Assembly: GCA_948474755.1 (NCBI GenBank)
Contig: CAOLHI010000399.1
Location: 186,001 to 250,000 of the forward strand
From: Ctenosaura bakeri
Lineage: Eukaryota > Chordata > Lepidosauria > Squamata > Iguanidae
Direction of reading: 5' to 3'
DNA: 64,000 nucleotides
How positions within the stretch are numbered: position 1 is the first letter of the stretch; each line of letters starts with the position of its first letter. Under the pieces are notes generated by a model. The model had not been told where the DNA came from. It made no database searches and saw only the letters and a program-made list of their open reading frames with translations. The translations under genes and the position numbers were made by a program. This document shows, piece by piece, positions 56,329 through 64,000 of the stretch.

Positions 56329-56787
56329 TAGTTGGCCCTCCAGATATGCTAGGGCTAGGGGCACAGGACCCCTGTAAAAGTAGGGAATATAATATAAAAA
56401 GTGTCTGTGTATGTCTGTTGGAAGGGGACTGAGGCATGGTGGGGAGAATAGGCACCCAAGGTTCAAACCAGGTGGGGAAAAGGAGATGGAAAGGGAGTGG
56501 GTCAGCATCGTGACCCTATACTTCCTCTCTCTCATCAATCTCCTTCCTTGGGTATGTGTGGGGGCTAAGGGTTTGTGAGGCTGAGATATTGGGTTTTGAG
56601 CCCTCCTAAGCTGGCTGGGCAGCAGCTTGTGAAGGAGGAGGAGGACAACAACCAAAGGTGGATATTTAAAGGGTGGAGACAGTGAGTGGTAAGGTACCAC
56701 TGGAAAAGAAGCTCTTGAGTTTGGGGTGGGGGGAAGGGTTTGGAAAAACTTGCAAATAATCATATCTGTAAATTGGAGGGCCAACTG
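56329..56787. mobile_element. Tigger/pogo-like non-autonomous DNA transposon
   Basis: The left end TAGTTGGCCCTCCAGATATG and the reverse of the right end, CAGTTGGCCCTCCAATTTAC, are good inverted termini of the MER2/Tigger type. TA lies on both sides (56327-56328, 56788-56789), the expected Tc1/mariner-superfamily duplication. The 459-bp core has no transposase. It supplies more than half of the chance 334-codon frame on the reverse strand (56281-57285). Confidence 0.8.
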
Positions 56788-56874
56788 TAAGGTGAAATAT
56801 ATTAATATATCATATATTCCAGTAGTTTTTTTGCACTTAAAAGCAACAACCACAGTGTTTAAATTATATTTAAA

Positions 56875-57523
56875 TGCAGTATATGAATTATCTTCTAGTG
56901 CTGGACTAAGGCCCTTTCCGCTCCACCCTCCCAACCCTCCATAGGGATGGGTGAAGGACAGGACTGCGAAGACATCATGCAGAACCATAGTTGCAGTCCC
57001 GTCCTTCTCCTGTTCCCAGGTGGTGCAATCATGGAGTAAATTATTAATGGGTTCCCCATCAATCACCCGTGATTGCACCGCCATCCCACACTTTCCTGGT
57101 GTGTGAGCATCCAGAAATGCATTGGCTGTGCTTCCTGCCCGAGTGCAGCCTGGAACAGTACCTGGCTGTGCTTTGGGAGGAAGCAGTGGGGTCATCATAC
57201 TTCCTGGATCCCAGAGGCATCTGGCACAGAGGGGAGAGCTCTCATCATGTTCCCTTCCACTGCCAGGATCCCCACAGGGTGCCACTGGGATATGTTAGGG
57301 TGCGTAAAGGGCCTTAGATTCTGGGAGACCAGGGTTTGAATCCCTCCTCAGCCATGGAAACTCACCAGGTGACCTTGGGCTAATCACACCCTCAGTCAGC
57401 CTAACAGGAAGGCAATGGCAGATCCCACTCTGAACAAAAGCTGCCAAAAAAACAAAACAGAGTGGTGATAGTGTCACATTAGAGTTGCACAGAAATGAAA
57501 TGAAAGCACACAGCAACAACAAC
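56875..57523 (+). mobile_element. Sauria-type SINE split by a MITE
   Basis: The left piece, about 56875-56909, ends TAGTGCTGGACTAA. The right piece, 57314-57523, starts TTAGATTCTGGGAGACCAGG. Rejoined they give the tRNA-like head with the B box GGTTTGAATCC. The middle has ACTCACCAGGTGACCTTGGG. The tail ends in AGCACACAGCAACAACAAC. The MITE at 56910-57313 lies between the positions of the A and B boxes. Confidence 0.8.
56910..57313. mobile_element. 404-bp MITE inserted in a SINE
   Basis: It begins GGCCCTTTCCGCTCCACCCT and ends GGGTGCGTAAAGGGCC. TAA precedes it and TTA follows it, a 3-bp duplication with one change. Internal hairpins include GGACAGGACTGC with its mirror GCAGTCCCGTCC, and GGTGCAATCA with TGATTGCACC. 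It is a third MITE subfamily with PIF/Harbinger-like ends. Confidence 0.8.
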
Positions 57524-58929
57524 CCTGCTAAAATTTATGGGAGCTTTTTTATTAACTGCTGTCACCATATTAAAAATCTAGCAAAAGGTTTTTTTTTTAA
57601 TGTTTGGCATATCCTCATGACTTAGGAGCTTAAGAAAGTGAGTCACATCTGATATGATTGACTGAGGGTTTGTAAAGTAGAGGTAGACTTAGGGTCTTTT
57701 TGTGTGCTATTTCCATTGTAAGGTATTCCCTCCCAAGGACAATTTGTGGCCATGGACTGGATGCTAGGCTAGGACTCTCCCAAGACATTTTTTTGCCTGA
57801 AACAAAACCCGAAATGGTGCTAGCAGTCATCTCCTATCTACATACAGAAGCTGGCTGGATTGGGAATCAAATCCTATTCTGCCATGGGTGATGGGACTGC
57901 ATTCTGCACAGTATCAAAGGCAGGAAGCAGAAGTTTTCAACCCCATCTAGCACCAGAAGTAAGTCAGGACATTGTCCTTCTTCAAGCAATGGGATCAAGT
58001 AATGGAGGATTTGGTAGTTAAAGCAAATTGGGGTAGGGACAGGTCTATTGCATATGGCTTTAGTGTAACAGGTCCGTTGGCCTTTAGATGGAAGGCTTAA
58101 TATGGTACTGAACTGATGCATCATGTTGATATGGTACTTGTCTTCTGAAATCGTATATTAAGTACTAAAAATGGGATATAAATTGCAAGTAGTATGGATC
58201 TGTGTGAGTGTGTGTATACGTGGACAAAAAGAGGCAGAAAAGAATGGTTTCAAATATGCAGCCAGAGTAATTATAATGAACATTTAATCCTAAGCATGTG
58301 TATATCTTGCTTAAAATTAGTAGTTAACATGCATGCAATGTGGCCATCTCTTTCTCATCTTTCCCTCAGGATTTTATGTCTCCTGTACCTTGCTTCTGTA
58401 AGAGTCTTTGCTGGGGCAATACAAGGAAGAACTTGAATCTTGAACTCCATTAACATTACAGACAAATAGGGGTGGGAATGATGATTTAGAGAAAATTACA
58501 AGTGCCTGACTTGTACTGTGGTAATTTTAAGCAGGTGGCTGAAAAAAATTCTGCTAGAACATATTTGAGGTCAGTGGGTTGTAAAGGAATATTTAATTGC
58601 ACTGGTGGTCAATAGGATATGTTCCAGTGTGATGGGGGAGACCTCGGTAAAGCCTCACACTCAACAAAAGAGGTGCAGTAATGGGAATCATAGCAGTGAT
58701 GTTGTGTTGGCCCCAAACCACTCTCCCATGCTAGCTATCCCTAGCAGTCTGTGGAATGAGCAATGTGAAATCCTCAAAGAGATCATTTCAGCCACTTCCT
58801 TGTCCCAAATTTCTGAGAAACAAAAGATACACAATACTTAGGTGTCAGGAACTAGGAGTCAAGCCATGAGTCATGTCTACGTATATGTTAATATCCTGTT
58901 CTTCTTCCAAAGAACAGCACTTGAGAAAG
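57524..58929. other. Unclassified sequence, no gene seen
   Basis: No exon or named repeat. Frames on both strands near 57630-57890 overlap and have no domain. Confidence 0.4.
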
Positions 58930-59295
58930 ATGACTGTGACCACAACAAATAAAATAAATACAATTAAAAGCTAAAACAGATTAAAACCATAACTGAAAAC
59001 ACTTCAATAAAAGAAAGAACATCCATCCAGGTTTTTTTTTAAGAAGAACTTCTGTAAGAAACCAACTGCTAAATACCTACTTGAATAAGAAGGTCTTTGC
59101 CTGTTGGCAAAAGGATGAGAGATGGAAGATGGCCCGGGCCGTCATAACAGGAAATTTCAGAGCCTAGGAGCAACCACTTGAAAAGCCCTCTCTGACGTCC
59201 CATTCTGGGAGAGGCAGGGCTGAGTTCAGCGCATCCCCTGAAGACCTCAAAACCTGGATAGGTTTATATACAGTCTTTCAAATAGCTTTGGTCCC
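58930..59295 (-). mobile_element. L2 LINE 3' end, reverse strand
   Basis: After an A-rich tail, the plus strand reads AGGTCTTTGCCTGTTGGCAA, AGAGCCTAGGAGCAACCACT and GAAAAGCCCTCTCTG, then CCTGGATAGGTTTATATACA. This is the same order as the reversed L2 at 43.1-43.4 kb. It is 5' truncated. Confidence 0.7.
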
Positions 59296-59504
59296 ACGTT
59301 GTATAACAAAGCTGGTCAATGTGTGACTGGGGGCTTGGGGAATCTCCAAGCTGTTTCTGTGGCTCTAACTTCCAACCCTGCTCCCAAGGGTGAACAGCAA
59401 TGAATGGAAGCTTCAGAAGTAGTCTTCTGGCTACTTCTGGTTCATATTGTCCTACATTTCCACAGGTGAAACTGGAACACATTTGGCCAAGCAGCAGCAG
59501 AGTG

Positions 59505-60245
59505 TGGTCAAGATGGAAAAAGTTATTAATGAGGATGGACACACAAGTTAGAAGAGGCTGCAGCAGTTTGCTTTTGCCCAACTTTATTCTGCTGAGTTGA
59601 TTAAGTGAAAACTACTTTTGCATTTTGAACTCAGGCCATTTCTGTACAGGGTTTTTAAAATGGTGCAGTCCATCCTCCAAGCAGGAGGTCTGCACCTGGG
59701 AGCAGACTGGGTCGGACCTACTTAACGTAGATCCGCAACTCAGTCTGCTCCGGAATGACCCCAAGTGGTCATCCAGAGTGCTTTTGAAAAACTGCTATAA
59801 ATAGGTCTTTCAAAAGCATGGAGCGCGCCACTGCGAGGCTGCTCCCTTATGCAGATCCACAGGCTTGCCTCAATGTGAGCCTGCGATCTGCCGGGGGCGG
59901 GCTTTAGGCTGGCGAGCTTCAGCGGTTGGTCGAGACGCTTGACCAACCGGAAGCCGCCATTTGGGATGCTGGAGTAGTGCGTATCGATGAGCACACACTG
60001 CTCCGGAGCAGCATGGACCGGACTGGGGAGCTGAAAAGTCCAGTAAGTAACAGCGTGGGGCAATTTCCTCACCCCATGTGGAAATGGCTTCAGTTTGCAA
60101 CAATGAAAGTAAACTGGGGACAAAAGGAGAAGGAAGGAAGAGAGAGAGAGACAATGGAATATTTTAAAACTAGCTTAAAAAGTGATATTATCAGAAGACT
60201 AACTAGGGCTGTCTCTGCTAAAGTGAAATAGTTGGGTGATATGCT
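59505..60245 (+). repeat. Dispersed repeat family X, copy 4 (carries a 456-bp MITE)
   Basis: GTCAAGATGG, TTATTAATGAGGATGGACAC and AGTTAGAAGAGGCTGCAGCA precede the MITE. GTTTGCAACAATGAAAGTAA, GGACAAAAGGAGAAGGAAGG and CTGTCTCTGCTAAAGTG follow it. TCA flanks the insertion at 59634-60089. Confidence 0.8.
59634..60089. mobile_element. 456-bp MITE family, copy 3 (inverted relative to copy 1)
   Basis: It starts GGCCATTTCTGTACAGGG and ends CCCCATGTGGAAATGGCT. TCA lies on both sides (59631-59633, 60090-60092). The core matches copy 1 in reverse orientation, including the CTTTTGAAA palindrome. Its length equals copy 1. A frame on the reverse strand (59740-60123, 127 codons) corresponds to the 147-codon frame of copy 1. 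Confidence 0.85.
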
Positions 60246-60249
60246 GGTT

Positions 60250-60835
60250 AGGTTTTGGTTTTGAGATTTTTGGCATGCTGCAGCCCGTGAAAGTCCAGAA
60301 AGTTTAAAAAAAAAAAAAAGCTCCATGGACCCACTGAACTTCACTCCCAATTGTATATAGACTTATAGATCATAACTAGTACTTTTAGTTCTTCCCAGAA
60401 ACATATAAGTGCATTTTATATCTTATTCATGGAAATTAATCTTATAGCAGACAAAAGGAAAGATGCAGAGCAACACAGTTTGAGCCCCAGTAGAACTATG
60501 TGATGTAAGGAGTTTAGTAACTAAGGTAAATATATCAACATTGCCCTCTCAGGGTTAATAAAGTATGGAACACAGAACAATTAATAAACTTTATGATTCC
60601 ATGACACCTATCAAAACAGTATTGATCTCCTGCTCCCTTAATAGCATTATGCAGAAGGCAGATACCTGAGGAAGTCTGAGGAACTTTCTCTTCCGTAACT
60701 AGTTTTGGTTATGGAGCCATCCATCCTTCTGTAATCTTAGATGAAGGCTAAAAGGCATAGATCTAGCCCAATGACAAAGAACTGTTTATGGCTTACTACT
60801 CTTATTGCACTCCAAGCAGAAAGTGTTTTATGATC
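60250..60835. other. Unclassified sequence, no gene seen
   Basis: A poly(A) run is at 60306-60319. No gene or named repeat. Confidence 0.4.
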
Positions 60836-60839
60836 TCTG

Positions 60840-60990
60840 TGTTATGAGGTAGGTAGCAATTATCCCCACTTGAAAATGTGAATATAGTAGGTTGTCTAAG
60901 GCAGGCCCAGGCCACCCAGTGAGTCCATGGCTAAACTGGAATGTGAAACCTGGTTTCCTTGGCTCAGCTTCATTTCCCCATCAGTGTGTG
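60840..60990 (-). mobile_element. tRNA-derived SINE with L2/MIR-like tail, reverse strand
   Basis: TTATGAGGTAGGTAGCAATT, GGCCACCCAGTGAGTCCATG and GGAATGTGAAACCTGG are the reversed core of the SINE seen at 10660-10862. The last of these is a degenerate B box. The tRNA head is lost. Confidence 0.6.
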
Positions 60991-61004
60991 TTAACTGATC
61001 TCTT

Positions 61005-61050
61005 TCTCTTCTCCTCCCTCTCCCCCTCTCTCCCTCTCTCTTTCTGTATA
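61005..61050. repeat. CT-rich tract
   Basis: A run of CTCT and CCCT units of about 45 bases. It has no other feature. Confidence 0.8.
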
Positions 61051-61221
61051 CTTAGTGACCTGGGCCAGGAGTGACAACTGTAAACTGAGCTAGACCTGGC
61101 ATCTCAGAGGAAATCTGACCTATTCTCTTGACACCAAGCTCTAATGTTAAAGTAATAGTTCCAATGTTAACCAATAAGTTCAGATTCTACTGTGATTAGC
61201 CTCTTTAGGGTGTAATTTATA

Positions 61222-61345
61222 CTTTCTAAATTGAGCTCAGTAGTACAGTTCATGCCCTGCATGCACAGGGTCCCTTAGTTCCAATCCCTGGCATTTCTAT
61301 TTAGAAAAAGAAAAGAAAAGATCTCAGTCAACAGAACTGGAAAAA
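61222..61345 (+). mobile_element. tRNA-derived SINE fragment (third SINE family)
   Basis: GAGCTCAGTAGTACAGTTCA, CCCTGCATGCACAGGGTCCC and a B-box-like TTCCAATCCCTGG match the tRNA head of a common squamate SINE. It ends in an AAAAG run near 61305-61320. Confidence 0.55.
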
Positions 61346-61424
61346 GCTAATACCTATGGGTCATAGTGGAGGCAACAGAAGCAGCCAGCAATGTTGGTTT
61401 ATTGGTGCCCTATTCATGTATGCA

Positions 61425-61640
61425 GAGGGTTTTGGGACAAGGCTCATAGAACATGTACTTTCCACTTAGATGGTCCCAGGTTCAATTCCTGCCATCTCCA
61501 GTTAGACAATTCAGGTTGCAGGTAACACAGAAGACCTTTGCCTGAAATCTCAGAGAACTGATGCTGATTGGAGTTGACAAAACTGGGTTAGAAGGATGAA
61601 TAATCTACCATGGTATGCGGAAGCTTACTTGGGAGGACTG
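61425..61640 (+). mobile_element. tRNA-derived SINE (third SINE family)
   Basis: AAGGCTCATAGAACATGTAC, TCCCAGGTTCAATTCCTGCC (B box) and ATCTCCAGTTAGACA are followed by AGACCTTTGCCTGAAATCTC and GAGAACTGATGCTGATTGGA. This is the head and body of the same SINE type as the fragment just upstream. The 3' end is degraded. Confidence 0.65.
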
Positions 61641-61645
61641 GACTT

Positions 61646-61917
61646 TTACATGAAGGGAGAGAGATGCAAAAATGCCAGAAATAGTGAAGCCATGAGGAAA
61701 AGCATTTTTTTCTCTTACTTTTCATAAGCAACCAGAAAATTTTGGAAAAATTAAAAAAGAATAATGCAATATTAGGACTCTTTACATAATGAAAGTCACT
61801 TTTTCATTTTAGCAACATAAAATGTATTATGCATGAATTGTCTTGGCATAATGTTATCATGTTTAATATTTCAGAAATCTAGCTTATTCAAAAAAAAATA
61901 ATACAAATTGAGCTACG
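61646..61917. other. Unclassified AT-rich sequence
   Basis: Nothing recognised before the reverse-strand LTR. Confidence 0.4.
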
Positions 61918-61921
61918 TGGT

Positions 61922-62829
61922 TGTTACCCTGTTTACTGGGGGTCCTGGGAGGGATGCCTAAATAACCTTATAATACGCAAGATGGGGAAATTAGTCAAGA
62001 GCACTGGTTGGCTCTACGAGAGGCAGGGTAACGCAGCAGGATATTGTAACCCAATGTTTACGGGGTCAGGCCAAGTCAAGAAGCAAACCATGTTGGAAAT
62101 AATGAATGATCTTTATTAAATATAGGCACACAATGTAAGCAACACATGCACACAGATAACTAAGGAAAATAAAGGGGTGAGTATGATAGCGGGATTTTCA
62201 GAGGGATAGTAGATTTGGGTGATAAGAAACCTGTTCCTGAAGCCCGGAAAGAATAGAGAGTGATGCTGGGGTTCAATATGGCTCAGCACGTGGAGCTGAG
62301 GGGAAGCTCGCCAAGCAAAGTGGCAGCAAGGCGGTCTGAAACTCAGGAGCGATCTGAAGAAGGTCTCGGAATCAGGGGTTTTTATAGAGAGAAATGTAAC
62401 TGCAGGCTATGCCGTACTTGGGGAAAACAATGAGTTTTGGGCGCGGGACAAAGCTTTGGAAAGATCAAAATTTAGCAAGATTGAGTTAAGTCCGAATTGA
62501 CAAAGAGTTAGCCAGTATGCAAACGCAGAGTGCTTGGCATTTGAGTATTCAGCTTGCCAAGTTACCTGCTCGGGGCAGGGAGTCCTTTGTAAACAGCCTG
62601 CATACATAATGAGGGTGTTTGCAGAAAGGTCTTCTAAAGCAGTGATCTGGCTATTTCTGTCCTGCCTGGGTGGAGAATGGAATGTCCAGCGATTAGTGGC
62701 CGAGCCTAGTTCTGTGCTTGTCTGGGGGCCTCACAAACACGTGGAGAGGGGTGGTGGAAGAGAGCCAAATTATTGATATCAAAATGATATCTTTATGGTA
62801 TCTCCAACGAGGTCTAACCTGCAGTAACA
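61922..62829 (-). mobile_element. Solo LTR (family 1, copy G), reverse strand
   Basis: On the reverse strand it starts TGTTACTGCAGG and ends GGGTAACA. TGGT flanks both sides (61918-61921, 62830-62833). A reversed AATAAA is at 62112-62117, and a reversed TATA box near 62381. The sequence parallels copies A and E over its length, including the paired GATATC motifs. No internal region is seen. Confidence 0.85.
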
Positions 62830-62833
62830 TGGT

Positions 62834-63454
62834 GCTGAATGGTATGGAACACCTGAAGTATAAGAAACCTCTTTGGTTTTGCCAGTTTGTAAGGAACAGG
62901 AAAACAAACAAATGAATGAACGAACAAGCAAACAGAAGAAACAATCAAAATTAGTAAAACAAACAAACAAAAAATTACTCTGTCTCCCCCTCTAGTACTC
63001 CATAGTGCCAGCAGACACAAAACATCCATTCCCATAAAAGTAGCTGAGAAACGGAAACACAGACCAGCAACTGCAATGATGTGAGATACTGTAAATTGTC
63101 TTACTCACAGATCTCCCTGCTACATTGTTTTTAGAAATAAGCTGGGGAGGGAAATAAATATAGGAACACCTTGCCTTATTTAAGCAGCTGATTGATGTTC
63201 TTCTTCCTATGAGTAATGGGAAGTGTGACCCCCTTCCCATAAGCAAACTCCAATGTGACAGCCAGAGTTAGGGTCTCTGTCACAATTCCTCTTGCACAGA
63301 GATCACTCCCAGGAGGGGATGTGGTAAGAACATCAGTCTGTTGATTCATGACCAACAGGGGAACAGACTTCTGTTACTAGCAGTGGCTGCTGCCCAGTAA
63401 AAGGGGATTGGGGAACATTCACAGTCCCCAGGTATTCCTTAAGCTAGTGAATAC
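62834..63454. other. Unclassified sequence with a repeat shared with 41.9 kb
   Basis: A tract of AAACAAACAAA units is at about 62900-62975. At 63340-63405, CCAACAGGGGAACAGACTTC and GCTGCTGCCCAGTAAAAGGG match the 41.9-kb stretch in the opposite orientation. Overlapping reverse-strand frames at 62693-63035 come from the AAAC tract. Confidence 0.45.
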
Positions 63455-63643
63455 ATTGTTGTCGTTGCTGGGTGCCCAAGTTGTTTCTGACTTATGGTGG
63501 CTCTAAGGCAAACCTATTACAAGGTTTTCAGGGGCTGAGTATGTGTGACACACCCAATGAATTTCCCATGGCCGAGTGGGGAATCAAACCCTGGTCTCCA
63601 GAGTTGCAGTCCAATACTCAAACCACTATACCACACTGGCTCT
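63455..63643 (-). mobile_element. Sauria-type SINE, reverse strand, with 11-bp duplication
   Basis: CTAGTGAATAC occurs on both sides (63444-63454 and 63644-63654). On the reverse strand the element has the tRNA-like head GCCAGTGTGGTATAGTGGTT and the B box GGTTTGATTCC. The tail includes GCCACCATAAGTCAGAAAC and then ACAATG. The perfect duplication and full length suggest a fairly young copy. Confidence 0.9.
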
Positions 63644-63654
63644 CTAGTGAATAC

Positions 63655-64000
63655 TGTGAATTGTGAAAATGAACCAGTCACCAATGTGTAATTCTAAGTT
63701 GTGCATTTGTGACTGCCTTAGTGAATTCCAGCCTCCCCCCAGTTCATCCCGTTTCTGATATTGGAACTGCTGGGTTGAGAGAAACTGTGGGTGCAGCTCC
63801 CATAATCTGTGTGATCTTAAAGACATGACACACAGGGTAGTATTTTCTTCGAACTATATTCCAAGATGTGTTTTGGATACTTTGTGCAAAAATAAAAAAA
63901 TAAAAATAAAAATGGAGGCATTTAGACATCTTGTAATTCCAGAGAATGTTGATGTTGGATTTATAACTTGGCAACAAATACTGAATAGTAATGTTGTCCT
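63655..64000. other. Unclassified sequence, no gene seen
   Basis: AT-rich with an AAAAAT-unit run at 63893-63912. No gene or named repeat. Confidence 0.4.

Noticed and set aside
56281..57285. 334-codon open frame on the reverse strand, the longest in the window
   Set aside because: It runs across a Tigger-like element, the left half of a SINE and a MITE. It has no domain and is explained by chance over transposon DNA.

Overview
Vertebrate nuclear DNA, most likely from a squamate reptile (a lizard). The evidence is the repeat set: tRNA-derived SINEs ending in the Bov-B-type tail (Sauria SINE style, with ACA-repeat 3' ends), L2- and CR1-clade LINE coding fragments, a Bov-B LINE remnant, a SPIN-type hAT transposon, foldback MITEs with 3-bp target duplications, and about 0.9-kb LTRs standing alone. 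I find no protein-coding exon, RNA gene, CRISPR array or bacterial-type feature that I would defend. The window reads as intergenic or intronic DNA. The longest open frames lie in transposons or in composites of transposons.

Layout. 1-5 kb: Sauria SINEs, an L2 remnant and a local duplication with a hairpin. 5.3-6.2 kb: a GC-rich SPIN-like hAT element with stacked palindromes. 6.3-7.2 kb: a solo LTR. 8.4-11.7 kb: Bov-B, hAT foldback, L2-tailed SINE, and an unclassified repeat (family X) holding a MITE inside a MITE. 12.7-13.5 kb: a possible degenerate LTR. 15.1-20.3 kb: a Tigger-like element, MITEs, family X copy 2 and a hAT with an internal 21-bp tandem. 21.9-31.1 kb: a hAT with a perfect 8-bp duplication, an LTR inserted in another LTR, two MITEs and another LTR. 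32.7-40.3 kb: L2 fragments, one carrying a hAT and a MITE, and a stepwise compound microsatellite. 42.05-46.30 kb: a CR1 LINE containing an L2 LINE that itself contains two solo LTRs and a poly(A) retroposon. 47.3-55.1 kb: family X copy 3, a MITE, a tandem and inverted repeat block and several L2 3' ends. 56.3-63.7 kb: a Tigger-like element, a SINE split by a MITE, family X copy 4 with its MITE, two further tRNA-SINE families, a reverse-strand solo LTR and a Sauria SINE with an 11-bp duplication.

What stands out is insertion architecture rather than a gene system. Target-site duplications can be read by eye for many elements and give a relative order of insertion. Three of four family X copies carry a MITE with the same type of ends, each at a different position. 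Family names rest on recognised motifs and remembered family features, not on a database search.
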